A stretch of DNA of 64,000 bases from Paenibacillus fonticola DSM 21315 (GCF_000381905.1 NZ_KB907249.1:186001-250000), one strand, 5' to 3'; shown: positions 8,590 through 17,449, numbered from the stretch's first letter. Program-made: numbers and translations. Notes: generated by a model not told the origin, from the letters alone.

Positions 8590-8660
8590 ATGTATAATCA
8601 TGGAAGAAGCTCACACAACAAACAACCCAGCCTAAGATAAAGCTATCTAGGGGCTGGGTT
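8590..8660 (+). repeat. Composite repeat: 16-base motif plus hairpin copy B
   Basis: ATGTATAATCATGGAA (8590-8605) is followed by GAAGCTCACACAACAAAC and the hairpin AACCCAGCCT...GGCTGGGTT (8624-8660), with the inner AGATA/TATCT stem and TTGTTTC after it. The same arrangement occurs in degenerate form at about 12,645-12,729, so the two parts belong to one element of roughly 70-85 bases. Read on the plus strand it could also terminate transcription. Confidence 0.55.
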
Positions 8661-8745
8661 GTTTCGTGATTGTGAGGAACGTCGTAGGAAATCAGTGCAA
8701 AGACATACGCAAAGACTTATATGTGATTCAAAGGAGGTATACACA

Positions 8746-9540
8746 TTGATAGATGACGAGGAAATCTTGACCGGAGGAAATATTAATAAAGTCGTAAAGG
8801 TAGGAGAGACAGTACGCCGTGAATCTAAACCGAACCCATATATAAGCGATTTGCTAAAATACCTTGAGAAGGTTGGTTGCCCATATGTCCCTAGATATTT
8901 AGGAGTAGATGAGAAGGGCAGAGAAATCTTATCTTACATTGATGGTGTGGTCCCTGGAAACGACTACCCTGAAATTGAAGGATATATGTGGTCGGATGTG
9001 GTTTTAGTTGAACTGGCAAAGCTTTTAAGAAACTTTCATGATGCGACTGTAGGATTTACAACATCTGAAACGTCTTCGAATGATTATCCAGAAAAATCCC
9101 TGCATGAAGTAATCTGCCATAACGATGTTGCGCTGTATAACGTTGTGTTCAAAGACAAGCTCCCAGTTGGGATTATTGATTTTGATATGGCAGGTCTAGG
9201 GCCACGAATATGGGATATTGCTTACACCTTGTACACCTCAGTTCCTCTTGCAGGGTTTATGCCAAGCGGGGAAGATTACACGGTTGTTGAATATAACAAA
9301 ACAGATCATGCATCCACGCGGAAAGAACGAATAAAGCTATTTTTTGATTCCTATGGCATGAATGTGCCGGCCAATCTCAAGGAGTGGGTTATTTCCCGCA
9401 TAAATGTAATGTGCACTACACTGTCGGACCGAGCTGCATCCGGCGACCCTGCCTTTATCAAACTGGTTCAAGAAGGACATTTGGCTCACTATAAGAAGGA
9501 AGTAGAATTTCTTGAGAAACATTTCGATGACTGGAGTTAA
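8746..9540 (+). CDS. Phosphotransferase-fold (APH-like) small-molecule kinase
   Basis: 264 residues from a TTG start at 8746 preceded by AAAGGAGGT with 7-base spacing. Seen: an N-terminal LTGGNINKVVKVGETVRRE lobe, the catalytic loop ICHNDVALYNVVF (about 125-137, HxD..xxN) and the metal-binding GIIDFDMAG (about 148). These are the marks of the aminoglycoside/choline kinase fold. The family includes antibiotic kinases, but most Bacillales members of this sequence type have no tested substrate, so I do not claim resistance. It stands alone between a repeat and a truncated GrpB gene. Confidence 0.75.
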   Translation: MIDDEEILTGGNINKVVKVGETVRRESKPNPYISDLLKYLEKVGCPYVPRYLGVDEKGREILSYIDGVVPGNDYPEIEGYMWSDVVLVELAKLLRNFHDATVGFTTSETSSNDYPEKSLHEVICHNDVALYNVVFKDKLPVGIIDFDMAGLGPRIWDIAYTLYTSVPLAGFMPSGEDYTVVEYNKTDHASTRKERIKLFFDSYGMNVPANLKEWVISRINVMCTTLSDRAASGDPAFIKLVQEGHLAHYKKEVEFLEKHFDDWS

Positions 9541-9559
9541 TTTCTAAGGAGAATCAGGG

Positions 9560-9961
9560 ATGGCTGCAAAACCAATAATAGATCTGGATATCGTAGTTAG
9601 TTCTACGTCATTACTCCCCGAGTTAATAGAGAAGTTAGGTGAATTAGGTTACTTCCATGAAGGAAATTTGGGGATTGAGAATAGAGAAGCATTTGGAAGA
9701 AAAGATGAAAGAGTTCCTTATAATCAAAGCAACCAATTCAAACCTGAGCATCATCTTTATGTGTGCAATCAAGAGAGTGATGCACTTATTAAGCATCAAT
9801 TATTCAGAGATATATTGAGACAACACTCTCATCTTGTAGATGAATATGCAAAATTAAAGAAAGAACTAGCAGCCAGATATAAAAATAACCGCCAAGCCTA
9901 CACAGAAGGAAAAACTGAATTTGTAAATAAGGTAATGAAAGAGTATAGGCGCATCCGATAA
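9560..9961 (+). CDS. GrpB/UPF0157 nucleotidyltransferase-like protein, N-terminally truncated
   Basis: 133 residues from ATG 9560 with AAGGAG upstream. It begins MAAKPIIDLDIVV, which in full-length GrpB proteins lies just after the GSTSVPGL motif at about residue 45 (compare the intact copy at 12,066). The conserved tail is present (HHLYVC...LFRDILRQH...AYTEGKTEFV). The first strand and helix, including the GS signature of the nucleotidyltransferase fold, are missing, so catalysis is unlikely. It directly follows the APH-like gene, as if the 5' end was lost in a deletion that left a usable ribosome site. Confidence 0.7.
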   Translation: MAAKPIIDLDIVVSSTSLLPELIEKLGELGYFHEGNLGIENREAFGRKDERVPYNQSNQFKPEHHLYVCNQESDALIKHQLFRDILRQHSHLVDEYAKLKKELAARYKNNRQAYTEGKTEFVNKVMKEYRRIR

Positions 9962-10030
9962 CAATATGTTCACGCTTCGGGCTGAATTCGCCTAACAACT
10001 TAAAAACAACGGTAAACAGGTGGTGATCAT

Positions 10031-10501
10031 TTGATCCGATCTTATATGGAAACAGATCTTAACTATATTGTGGAGGCACACTGTCGAATCTATCAACAAG
10101 AATATAAGTTTGATGATTCATTTACTGAATTCATCACAAGCTCAATTAACCATTTTCTAAAGAACAAGGATGATAGCAAAGAAAATATTTGGTTCGTTGA
10201 TCAAGAGGGGATACTTAAGGGATCAATCGGAATTGTGAAAGTTAGTGACGAAATTGCCCAATTACGATGGTTTCTTATTGAACCAGATCAAAGAGGAAAA
10301 GGTTTAGGAAATCAATTAATACATGAAGCCATAAGTTTTTGTAAAGATAACCATTACAAGACTATTATTTTATGGACGAACCAATCATTGCATGCTGCAA
10401 GAAAACTATATGAGAAAAACGGATTTAAGGTGTCTGAAGTTAAGAAATCATATTTATCAAATCAGGAAATTGTCGAAGAGAAATGGGAAATATTATTGTA
10501 A
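10031..10501 (+). CDS. GNAT family N-acetyltransferase
   Basis: 156 residues, TTG start with AGGTGGTGA upstream. The GNAT core is clear: RWFLIEPDQRGKGLGNQLI is the motif A strand and pyrophosphate loop (about 82-100), followed by a motif B helix and SLHAARKLYEKNGFKVSE near the C-terminus. Substrate unknown. The N-terminal IRSYMETDLNYIVEAHCRIY is typical of the fold. Monocistronic by spacing. Confidence 0.8.
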   Translation: MIRSYMETDLNYIVEAHCRIYQQEYKFDDSFTEFITSSINHFLKNKDDSKENIWFVDQEGILKGSIGIVKVSDEIAQLRWFLIEPDQRGKGLGNQLIHEAISFCKDNHYKTIILWTNQSLHAARKLYEKNGFKVSEVKKSYLSNQEIVEEKWEILL

Positions 10502-10529
10502 AACAGTAGAATTGAAGGGGTAGATTATT

Positions 10530-11135
10530 GTGGAGATATTTAAACAAGTACCACTATATAGATTTTTAGCGTTGTGCAATGAGAGCGGGATGGAAAGAAC
10601 AGTATTAGATTGTGGGGCGGGGGGAGATACACCTCCCTTATGTTTATTTGCAGACCATGGATACATCACTTATGGAATAGAAATGAATGATGAACAGCTC
10701 CAAAAAGCCAATCAATTTGCAGAAATGAGAGGACAGAAACTTAATATACAACAGGGTGATATGAGACATTTGCCATTAAGTGATAAGTCGATAAGTTTTG
10801 TGTACTCATATAACTCGATATTCCATATGAAGAAAGAAGATGTGAAAAAATCTTTAAATGAAATGAAGCGAGTGTTAAAACCAAATGGATTGTTATTTGT
10901 GAACTTTCTCACGTTAAAGGACTTCAGGGTTGGTGAGGGCGTAGATTTAGGGGAGAATCAATACGAACAAATGGAAGATAATGAGACAGTTATTCATTCA
11001 TATTATGATCAAAATGAGGCAGAAACGATGTTCGATGAAATGCAAGTAATTTATAAAGAAGATCGTGTTTTGGAAAGGATGTTTGAGGGAAATAAAATAC
11101 GGCAGGGATTTGTAGATTACATATTAAAAAAATGA
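10530..11135 (+). CDS. Class I SAM-dependent methyltransferase
   Basis: 201 residues, GTG start with GAAGGGG upstream. Motif I is VLDCGAGGDTPPL (about 26-38), the acidic ribose-binding residue is in YGIEMN (about 52), motif II is QQGDMRHLPL and motif III is NEMKRVLKPNGLLFVNFL. These fit a small-molecule methyltransferase of the UbiE/Methyltransf_11 type. The substrate cannot be told. It overlaps or abuts the next frame by a few bases, so the two may be co-transcribed. Confidence 0.8.
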   Translation: MEIFKQVPLYRFLALCNESGMERTVLDCGAGGDTPPLCLFADHGYITYGIEMNDEQLQKANQFAEMRGQKLNIQQGDMRHLPLSDKSISFVYSYNSIFHMKKEDVKKSLNEMKRVLKPNGLLFVNFLTLKDFRVGEGVDLGENQYEQMEDNETVIHSYYDQNEAETMFDEMQVIYKEDRVLERMFEGNKIRQGFVDYILKK

Positions 11136-11188
11136 GGACATTTAAACTAAGTAAGATTCATAGTAACCTTTTTAAGGAGTCCGATTCA

Positions 11189-11689
11189 ATGAAATTTTTA
11201 TATCATTACTATGAATTGGCTAGAGGGCCATTTTTGTCATTAACTGATTTACCGACGCATGAAGCTATGGTCATTCAAGATCAACTCAAAGAAGATAAAT
11301 CGTTATTTGCGAGTAAACGATCAGCTGATTATTTGTTTATTCGTAGAGATTTAGAGCAGAAAGCAAGGGACTTATTTATTGGTAAGGGCGGAAAGCCGGT
11401 TAGATCTACTCCACATTACATGGTATTGGGAAAATGCGAATGGCTCAGGGAGTGGTACAAAGAGGGACAAGAACTTGAAATTCATGTCGATGAATTCGAT
11501 GAAAAAACAATAAGTTTCACCTATGGAGATTTGTTTCCAACGATGCGATTCCAAGATGGCAAGCCATATCGAGGGCAGATATATACGAAAGACGAGATTT
11601 ATAAACTAATAGAAGTATTTGGTTTGCCCCAAAAGTGGAACAGGCAAGGAGATAAAGGACCGGAAAGATATATTGAAGTGCAAATATAG
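11189..11689 (+). CDS. Conserved hypothetical protein
   Basis: 166 residues from ATG 11189, chosen because TAAGGAG stands 9 bases before it; an earlier in-frame start at 11,132 has none. Soluble, mixed alpha/beta, with a run of conserved-looking motifs: GPFLSLTDLPTHEAM, RSTPHYMVLGKCEWLREWY, ISFTYGDLFPTM and RYIEVQI at the end. I believe this is a widespread uncharacterised Bacillales family but can name no function. It sits behind the methyltransferase, about 50 bases away. Confidence 0.6.
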   Translation: MKFLYHYYELARGPFLSLTDLPTHEAMVIQDQLKEDKSLFASKRSADYLFIRRDLEQKARDLFIGKGGKPVRSTPHYMVLGKCEWLREWYKEGQELEIHVDEFDEKTISFTYGDLFPTMRFQDGKPYRGQIYTKDEIYKLIEVFGLPQKWNRQGDKGPERYIEVQI

Positions 11690-12065
11690 GATGATAAACC
11701 TTTAATTAACCATATTAGAAAGTGAGTAACGTCGTATAACATTGTACAACGCATCGAAAGGACAAATCCCTGGGTACAGGAATAAAAGATGAACTAGGTA
11801 ATTCGGAACATAATGAAAGGAGCTTAACATGTCAGAAAATTATTGGGACGATAAGATAGAGTATCTTAGAAATACTCGATGGCTATACTACAATGACGAT
11901 TAAGCTCAGCGTCAATATGAAGCAGAACTATTATTTTCAAGTGAATTTAATATTGATAAATAGATCACATACGCACCTAATATGAAAATCACTTTCGGAA
12001 CTGTAAATAGATAAAAGTGCCGCGTAAGATATGCGAGAATTTCAAGGAAGTTGGAGTTGAGAAGA
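11690..12065 (+). other. Gene-poor stretch holding a methyltransferase stub
   Basis: About 375 bases with only the 24-codon stub at 11,829. No promoter, RNA gene or repeat was recognised, and short frames are broken by stops. It looks like decayed coding sequence. Confidence 0.4.
11829..11903 (+). pseudogene. N-terminal stub of a methyltransferase-like protein
   Basis: AAAGGAG precedes an ATG and 24 codons (MSENYWDDKIEYLRNTRW, then LYYNDD) before a TAA. From memory, this start resembles one subfamily of class I methyltransferases in Bacillales, which continue into a SAM-binding domain. Here nothing recognisable follows. The identification rests on 24 residues and is tentative. Confidence 0.35.
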
Positions 12066-12596
12066 ATGGAAGAAGTGATTATATCTGAATACAATTCCAA
12101 TTGGGGTCGTGAGTTTGAAGAAGAAAAAATAAAAATTTTAAACGCCTTAAAAGATCTGCAAGTAGTTATCGAGCATATAGGGAGTACATCAGTCCCAGGA
12201 TTAGGTTCAAAGCCAACGATTGATATGATGGCTGGAATAGCTCGATTAGATCTAATTGGTGAAACTCATTTAAGAAACTTACATGAGATAGGCTATGAAT
12301 TTGTAAATAAGCCGGAATTTCCTGAACGATTATTTTTCAGACGAGGCCAATGGAGAGCGGGGACACATCACTTGCATATTTATAAATATGGGGGAAAGAA
12401 CTGGAATAATAATTTATTATTTAGAGAGTATTTAAAGAGAAATCCTGAAATAAAACATGAATATTATGAGCTCAAAAAGAAACTTGAGCAAAAATTTAAA
12501 CATGACAGGGTGGCGTATACGGAAGGAAAGGCTGACTATATAAACGGAATTATTGACAGGGCAAATGACGATTTAGAATTGAAAAAGTTAATTTGA
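12066..12596 (+). CDS. GrpB/UPF0157 family protein, full length
   Basis: 176 residues, the usual family length. Seen: EHIGSTSVPGLGSKPTIDMM (about 38-57), the nucleotidyltransferase-like GS motif with its following Asp, a central THHLHIYKYGG, and the tail FREYLKRNPE...AYTEGKADYI. ATG 12066 is preferred over an upstream TTG because TTGGAG is correctly spaced. The family has the polymerase-beta-like fold, but its reaction is not established. A 5'-truncated relative lies 2.5 kb upstream at 9560; the two differ enough in sequence not to be a recent duplication. Confidence 0.85.
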   Translation: MEEVIISEYNSNWGREFEEEKIKILNALKDLQVVIEHIGSTSVPGLGSKPTIDMMAGIARLDLIGETHLRNLHEIGYEFVNKPEFPERLFFRRGQWRAGTHHLHIYKYGGKNWNNNLLFREYLKRNPEIKHEYYELKKKLEQKFKHDRVAYTEGKADYINGIIDRANDDLELKKLI

Positions 12597-12639
12597 AGAA
12601 GGCAGCTCTAATTGATCACACCCCATTAACGCATGGCCG

Positions 12640-12729
12640 TTACGATTGTATAATTGAAGAAGTAATTCAAGAAGCTCAGACAACAAAACGCTCCAGCCTA
12701 AGGTAAGAGTTATCTAGGGTTGGGGGCGT
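12640..12729 (+). repeat. Composite repeat, degenerate 16-base motif plus hairpin copy C
   Basis: TTGTATAATTGAAGAAG (12,644-12,660), then AAGCTCAGACAACAAAACG and the hairpin CTCCAGCCTAAG...TAGGGTTGGGGG (12,688-12,729) with the inner GGTAA/TTATCT stem. It is the second place where the motif and hairpin occur together. Followed by TTTCG, so it may terminate the GrpB transcript. The rest of the 300-base gap up to the cysteine synthase start holds no recognisable riboswitch. Confidence 0.5.
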
Positions 12730-12900
12730 TTCGTAAATTCGAGAAATGTTAGGTGAGATCGGCCCTAATTTCTTTTGTAGGTATGTCCGATCGCCCATCC
12801 ATGGGGATGAGGTTCATATTGTATTTATTTACCATGAATGGTATGGTCTAAATACAAAGCCGACTCTTTTAGTTGGGATTATATTTATGGAGGGATTTCT

Positions 12901-13836
12901 ATGACAAGAATTGCAAAGAATCTTACAGATCTAATCGGGAATACACCGTTATTAGAACTATCCAATTTTGCTAGGAAACATAAGATTGATTCAAAAATCA
13001 TTGCTAAATTAGAATACTTCAACCCTGCGGGGAGTGTTAAGGATAGAATTGGATTTGCCATGATCAAAGATGCGGAAGAAAAAGGATTCATTAATCAAAA
13101 TACAGTGATAGTTGAACCTACGAGTGGGAATACAGGAGTGGGTCTAGCATTTGCAGCAGCAGCACTGGGTTACAGACTTATTATTACCCTTCCAGAGAGT
13201 TTCAGTATTGAACGAAGGAAGCTTATGAATGCACTTGGAGCAGAACTGGTGTTAACTCCAACTGAAGAAGGAATGTCCGGAGCCATTAAAAAGGCTGAAG
13301 AAATTGCTGCCAATATTCCCAACTCATTTATACCTCAGCAGTTTAAAAATCCCGCTAATCCAGAGATTCACAAGAAAACGACTGCTGAAGAAATTTGGCG
13401 GGATACAGATGGGGAAATAGATATCTTTGTTGGTGGTGTTGGTACTGGAGGAACAATATCGGGAGTTGGTGAAGTACTTAAACAAAGAAAATCAGCAGTC
13501 AAAATTGTAGCTGTTGAACCCTTTGATTCTCCAGTACTTTCCGGAGGAAATAAAGGAGTTCATGAAATTCAAGGAATAGGTGCGGGGTTTGTGCCAGATA
13601 ACTTTAATAGGAATGTCGTTGATGAGATTTTCCAAGTAAGAAATGCGGAAGCATATGAAACTGCCCGTTTTCTGGCCAAGTCTGAGGGGTTGCTAGTTGG
13701 AATTTCATCGGGTGCAGTTGCTTATGCTGCTCTCCAAATAGCAAAAAGGCCAGAAAATAAAGATAAGAATATTGTTGTACTTCTTCCAGACACAGGTGAA
13801 AGGTATTTTTCAACACCTCTTTTTCCCGATGTATAG
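12901..13836 (+). CDS. cysK: Cysteine synthase A (O-acetylserine sulfhydrylase)
   Basis: 311 residues. Makes cysteine from O-acetylserine and sulfide with PLP, in the cytoplasm. Seen: [11 protein letters not shown] with the PLP lysine (about 44), [12 protein letters not shown] for substrate and phosphate binding, [14 protein letters not shown] (phosphate cradle, about 180) and GISSGA with the serine that contacts the pyridine nitrogen. Start ATG 12901 has TGGAGGGA upstream. It lacks a CBS tail, so it is not a cystathionine beta-synthase. It lies among accessory genes, so it is probably an extra copy rather than the housekeeping enzyme; that is inference. No T-box or S-box was seen upstream. 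Confidence 0.9.
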   Translation: MTRIAKNLTDLIGNTPLLELSNFARKHKIDSKIIAKLEYFNPAGSVKDRIGFAMIKDAEEKGFINQNTVIVEPTSGNTGVGLAFAAAALGYRLIITLPESFSIERRKLMNALGAELVLTPTEEGMSGAIKKAEEIAANIPNSFIPQQFKNPANPEIHKKTTAEEIWRDTDGEIDIFVGGVGTGGTISGVGEVLKQRKSAVKIVAVEPFDSPVLSGGNKGVHEIQGIGAGFVPDNFNRNVVDEIFQVRNAEAYETARFLAKSEGLLVGISSGAVAYAALQIAKRPENKDKNIVVLLPDTGERYFSTPLFPDV

Positions 13837-13896
13837 GATCAAATACAACGTTATCGGTATACGAGGGAAAAGGAAATAGAGAAAAGGAGTTTTTGT

Positions 13897-14544
13897 GTGT
13901 TCAGATTGCAACTTTTAATCCTATTTATCGTTTTAGTTCTTATATCTGCTTGCTCATCAAATAAAAAAATAGATCATTCAGCTGAAACAATTCATGTGGA
14001 AAGTGAAATGACAATAGCACATAGTGATTTATTTCCGATTACTGGGTCACACGAATTTTTAAGCCTTCGTTTAGTTAAGGGTAATTATTCGGAGGACTGG
14101 TCCCCCAGTCCATATACAGGGAGGACATGGAGAGGTGATTTTCAACTTATCCTTTCCTATGAAAATGGGAAGGAAATTAGTCATATCGATTTGAATAACT
14201 ATTTTAATAATGAAGAACTAATATTTAACGATTTTTTTGAGTTCGTGTTTGATGACTATAACGGGGATCACGAAATTGATTTTACAATAGGCCAGTATGG
14301 CACGAGTAATGGAAACTTTTATAAAATCTTTACGCTGACTTCGGATAAACAAATTCAAGAAGTAAATATAGCTGAAAATAACGAACTCTTTGTTAGTGGT
14401 GGAAATAGATATTCAATACAGCTAGAGAAAATTAACAACCAATCATTCAAGGTAAGACACTATAACAATGTTGCTGGACAATATATTGACGAAATCTATA
14501 CATCGGATGGGAATAAATTCAATAAAAATACAAATGAAGACTAA
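13897..14544 (+). CDS. Putative lipoprotein, unknown function
   Basis: 215 residues, GTG start behind AAAAGGAG. A lipoprotein signal is clear: a hydrophobic stretch LQLLILFIVLVL then the lipobox ISAC (Cys about 19). The mature part is beta-rich, with SEDWSPSPYTGRTWRGDFQL and FDDYNGDHEIDFTIGQ; the latter resembles an FG-GAP-like or calcium-binding D-x-N-x-D loop. The family is not one I can name. It sits 60 bases after cysK and may share its transcript. Confidence 0.6.
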   Translation: MFRLQLLILFIVLVLISACSSNKKIDHSAETIHVESEMTIAHSDLFPITGSHEFLSLRLVKGNYSEDWSPSPYTGRTWRGDFQLILSYENGKEISHIDLNNYFNNEELIFNDFFEFVFDDYNGDHEIDFTIGQYGTSNGNFYKIFTLTSDKQIQEVNIAENNELFVSGGNRYSIQLEKINNQSFKVRHYNNVAGQYIDEIYTSDGNKFNKNTNED

Positions 14545-14598
14545 TTAACCTAGATCCAAAAGCCTTAGTGGAAATTCGTGCAAGTTAGGAGGTAAACA

Positions 14599-15189
14599 AT
14601 GAAGCGATTAGTTTCAGTTACGTTATTGCTATTAATTCTAGTAACCGGGTTAGTATCTTTTCCGGTGAAGAAGGTATTCGCGTGCAGTTGTGTTGGTGGG
14701 GATGCTAAAGAAAAATTAGAACGGTCTGCAGTTGTATTTGTAGGGAAAGTCATAAAGAAGGGCGGGACTCAGAATTCTCAGTACGGTCGCTTAAGAGAAT
14801 ATACTTTTGATGTAGATAGGGCATGGAAAGGCATTAATGATAAAGATAGTCGTATAACTATCTACAGCTATGATGGAGGTTCGGAATCGTGTGGATTTCA
14901 ATTTGACAAGAATCAAACTTATTTAGTGTATTCATATCTAGCTGAAGATAATTCTTTACAAACGAATTTATGTAGCGGAAATATTCCTATTTCACAAGCA
15001 GGAGATGAATTAAAACAATTAGGAACCGGAACTATATTAAGCAAAAATAATGTTGAAGAAACGAATCATGAAACAAATCATGATCAGAATCTTTCATTAA
15101 TTATTATATTATCTATTGGAGTATCTATAATTATTGCGCTAGTTGTTTTATTTATATGGAGATCTAAGAAGCGAGATAGAATATCTTAA
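14599..15189 (+). CDS. Membrane-anchored TIMP/NTR-like domain protein
   Basis: 196 residues. A signal peptide (to KVFA) leaves a mature N-terminus beginning CSC, then SAVVFVGKVIKK, YTFDVDRAWKG and YLVYSYLA, and ends with LCSGNIPISQAGDELKQLG. This pattern is that of the bacterial NTR/TIMP-like fold, where the amino-terminal Cys-x-Cys is disulfide bonded. A C-terminal transmembrane helix (about 165-187) and a basic tail hold it in the membrane, outside face. In animals this fold inhibits metalloproteinases; the bacterial role is unknown. AGGAGG precedes the ATG. Confidence 0.7.
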   Translation: MKRLVSVTLLLLILVTGLVSFPVKKVFACSCVGGDAKEKLERSAVVFVGKVIKKGGTQNSQYGRLREYTFDVDRAWKGINDKDSRITIYSYDGGSESCGFQFDKNQTYLVYSYLAEDNSLQTNLCSGNIPISQAGDELKQLGTGTILSKNNVEETNHETNHDQNLSLIIILSIGVSIIIALVVLFIWRSKKRDRIS

Positions 15190-15595
15190 AAGCCACAATG
15201 AAAATGAACAGGAATTGGGGACAATGCAAGTAACAGAAACATTGCGGGCTTTAAAAGAATATGAAAATATCATTTCAAAAATAGAAACATGGCTAAATAA
15301 TCTGAACACAAAATCTAATTGAAGTGGATGGAAGAGATGTTTTGGAATTCATATCCATAGGGGAAGTCTATCTCTATCGAAATCCTTATGATAAAAAACG
15401 ATAATACATTCGGGGCTGTTCTGAGTGGAGGCACAGAATGGGACTCTGAAAATGGTATGGAAATTGTTATTCAGGGCAGTAAGGTACTTGAGGTGCGTGA
15501 GTATTTAGGTTACGGCAAATATGAAATTTGGAACGATACCAGCGGAAATGATTAAGAAAGCACTGTGCTGCGGCTTAAAGAAGGAGCAGTGAATT
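15190..15595 (+). other. Decayed coding stretch before a GNAT gene
   Basis: Contains a 32-codon frame (15,224-15,322, no recognisable family, no good ribosome site) and the remnant described at 15,388. Otherwise no intact gene or regulatory element was seen. Confidence 0.4.
15388..15555 (+). pseudogene. Remnant of a small DUF6985-like protein
   Basis: A 55-codon open frame with SGGTEWDSENGMEIVIQGSK and LEVREYLGYGKYEIWND; the W-D-x-E-x-G element recalls the C-terminal part of DUF6985/DUF2004-type proteins. The ATG has no ribosome site, and the preceding 60 bases encode GEVYLYRNPYDKK in another frame, so a frameshifted longer ancestor is likely. The family assignment is tentative. Confidence 0.35.
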
Positions 15596-16078
15596 ATGTA
15601 TGTACACAGAAGTCTGGAAATGGATGATCTAGAAATAATATGTACATTTCCGCAATCTGAAGAGGAATTACAATATATTAGTCCAATGTTTATTTATCCT
15701 TTAACATCGGAGCAAATTGTTAATTTATTGAAGAATAGATTTGAACCCACTGTTATTGTAGATCAAGCTACGAATGAGGTCGTTGCATATGCCAATATAT
15801 ATAAGAAAGACTTTGAAGAAGGTATTTGCTGGCTTGGTAATGTAATAGTTTCACCTAAATATAGGGGGCAAGGAGCATCTCAATATCTTCTAAATGTAAT
15901 GATTGACAAAGCTAAATACAATTTAGGTAACACAACGGTACGATTAGCCTGTCACAACACAAATTCAAGAGGTTTGGCATTCTATTCAAAGAATGGGTTT
16001 AAACCTTTTGATATTAAAATTACAACAATTAAAGATAAGCAATTAATAGCAATACATATGAGTAAGGACATTATTTGA
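15596..16078 (+). CDS. GNAT family N-acetyltransferase
   Basis: 160 residues; GAAGGAG lies before the ATG. GNAT motif A is seen as WLGNVIVSPKYRGQGASQYLL (split at about 80-100), with the RGQGAS pyrophosphate loop, followed by RLACHNTNSRGLAFYSKNGF. The N-terminus LEMDDLEIICTFPQSEEELQ and the Y-rich first part resemble ribosomal-protein-type acetyltransferases. Substrate unknown. It follows decayed sequence and is probably transcribed alone. Confidence 0.8.
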   Translation: MYVHRSLEMDDLEIICTFPQSEEELQYISPMFIYPLTSEQIVNLLKNRFEPTVIVDQATNEVVAYANIYKKDFEEGICWLGNVIVSPKYRGQGASQYLLNVMIDKAKYNLGNTTVRLACHNTNSRGLAFYSKNGFKPFDIKITTIKDKQLIAIHMSKDII

Positions 16079-16504
16079 AGTATTTCGAGAAGAGACTGTA
16101 TCGTAGTACACCGTATTCACACGTCAAGGGAGGGAGTATCTTGATCGCACATCCAACATACATTATCGGTGGGCTACGATAAATGATGCTCAAGCTCTTG
16201 CTAAGCTTAATGATGAATTTAATGGAGTAGGGATCACGGAAAAGGAAATTATTAAAAATTTATCTAATCCTAATGAGCTTAGAGTAAGAGGTGTGGAATC
16301 GGTTAGAGTGCTAACAGGTAAAAAGAATGGTGAAGCAGTAAAAACATATGAAAAATTAGGCTAAGTAAAGAAAGAGGAACAACTACTGCAGAAAAAAATA
16401 GGATTAGCTGAATGAGCGTATGTTAGATCTTTTACAATGGTAGTAAATCTCAAGAGGTCGCAATCACTCGCAGGTCTAACACATCATTTGAAAGAGGTAG
16501 AATA
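16079..16504 (+). other. Gene-free stretch around a GNAT remnant
   Basis: Apart from the remnant at 16,143-16,364 nothing was recognised. GAAAGAGG just before 16,505 serves the next gene. Confidence 0.4.
16143..16364 (+). pseudogene. GNAT acetyltransferase with the middle deleted
   Basis: An open frame runs to the TAA at 16,362. It begins with RWATINDAQALAKLNDEF and NGVGITEKEIIKNLSNPNEL, the first helices of a GNAT protein, and passes directly into RVRGVESVRVLTGKKNGEAV, KTYEKLG, its C-terminal strand and helix. The roughly 60 residues that should lie between, including the acetyl-CoA loop, are absent. There is no proper start codon (an AGGGAGG at 16,130 precedes a TTG in another frame). Dead by these criteria. 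Confidence 0.6.
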
Positions 16505-16933
16505 ATGAACAAAGATTATTTAGTAATTAAGAGACTCCCCTCCATTGAAGAATATATTAGAATATGTACCTCAGTTGGCTGGAAAGATTTTATTAACTTT
16601 GATGTTGCTGAAGAGTCATTAAAAAAATCGTTATTTGGTGTGATCATAAAACATATTGATGAAGTAATTGGAATGGGAAGGATTGTAGGGGATGGTCAGA
16701 TATATTTTTACATCCAAGATGTAGCTGTTGACCCTACTCACCAAGGTCAAGGTATTGGAAGGCTGATATTGGAATCATTAACAGAATATTTGAAGGAAAA
16801 TGCACCAGAAAAAGCATTCGTTGGCTTGTTCGCATATCAAGGAAAAGAAGCCTTTTATAATCGCTATGGTTTGAACAAGCATGAGGGCATGACGGGAATG
16901 TTCGGAGTAGTTATAGGACAGGACATCTTGTGA
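16505..16933 (+). CDS. GNAT family N-acetyltransferase
   Basis: 142 residues. Seen: IYFYIQDVAVDPTHQGQGIG (about 68-87), the acetyl-CoA loop Q-G-Q-G-I-G, then LFAYQGKEAFYNRYGLNKH, typical of the compact GNAT group containing B. subtilis YdfB/PaiA-type enzymes and aminoglycoside-like acetyltransferases. AAAGAGG precedes the ATG. Its stop overlaps a possible GTG of the next frame, suggesting co-transcription with the lipoprotein gene behind it. Confidence 0.8.
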   Translation: MNKDYLVIKRLPSIEEYIRICTSVGWKDFINFDVAEESLKKSLFGVIIKHIDEVIGMGRIVGDGQIYFYIQDVAVDPTHQGQGIGRLILESLTEYLKENAPEKAFVGLFAYQGKEAFYNRYGLNKHEGMTGMFGVVIGQDIL

Positions 16934-16950
16934 AACGGGGGGTGAGGAGG

Positions 16951-17346
16951 TTGAGATTTACGATAGTACTCATCTCCTTAATATTGCTAATGACAGGTTG
17001 CTCCAACAACAAAAGCAATCAAAATGAGAAGCCATTCCTATTTTCGTATGAATTAAATAAAGTCGAACCTAAACATGGAAAAGAGATAGACTCGTGGTTA
17101 CAAGCAGCTAAAAATGACCCAGAAGTAAAAATACATTCATATGAAACTAACGATGGGTATAAGTACAGCTATGTCAAAGGATATAAAGATGTCGAGGTAT
17201 CTTATATTTATTCAAATAATGAAGGGAAATTAAAACAAAGATTTATTAAAGGATCCAATGACGATGAGGTTCTTGTCCAAGTTAAATATAATACATCAAT
17301 TTGTTGTAGTACAAATGTTTATGAAACTGATGATAGCAATGAATGA
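16951..17346 (+). CDS. Small lipoprotein, paralogue of the protein at 47,444
   Basis: About 131 residues from the TTG at 16,951, chosen because GGGGGTGA is correctly spaced; a GTG at 16,930 overlapping the previous stop is possible. Lipobox LMTGC (Cys about 17). The mature part carries FLFSYELNKVEPKHGKEIDS and YKYSYVKGYKDVEVSYIYS, which align with FVYQLNTIEPDHNDSITNW and YFYAKGYTDYEVAYIQ in the longer lipoprotein at 47,444. Function unknown. The C-terminus is shorter than in the paralogue and has two adjacent cysteines (SICCST). Confidence 0.6.
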   Translation: MRFTIVLISLILLMTGCSNNKSNQNEKPFLFSYELNKVEPKHGKEIDSWLQAAKNDPEVKIHSYETNDGYKYSYVKGYKDVEVSYIYSNNEGKLKQRFIKGSNDDEVLVQVKYNTSICCSTNVYETDDSNE

Positions 17347-17449
17347 GTCAAACGCGGTTGGTAGTGGAATTGACTCGAAACTTCCGAGAAATTTCTGGAA
17401 ATGATTTATTTTATTGATTATGGTGGATGGAGAGGAGACAAGGCCATTG

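Noticed and set aside
8497-8640. A 47-codon frame beginning MSLILRLSRFSRQPC behind AAGGAGAAGG
   Set aside because: It runs through two terminator-like hairpins and the dispersed repeat, and its composition is that of non-coding DNA; chance ORF is the simpler reading.
12745-12900. Possible S-box or T-box leader before cysK
   Set aside because: None of the conserved core sequences of either leader was found in the 155 bases available.
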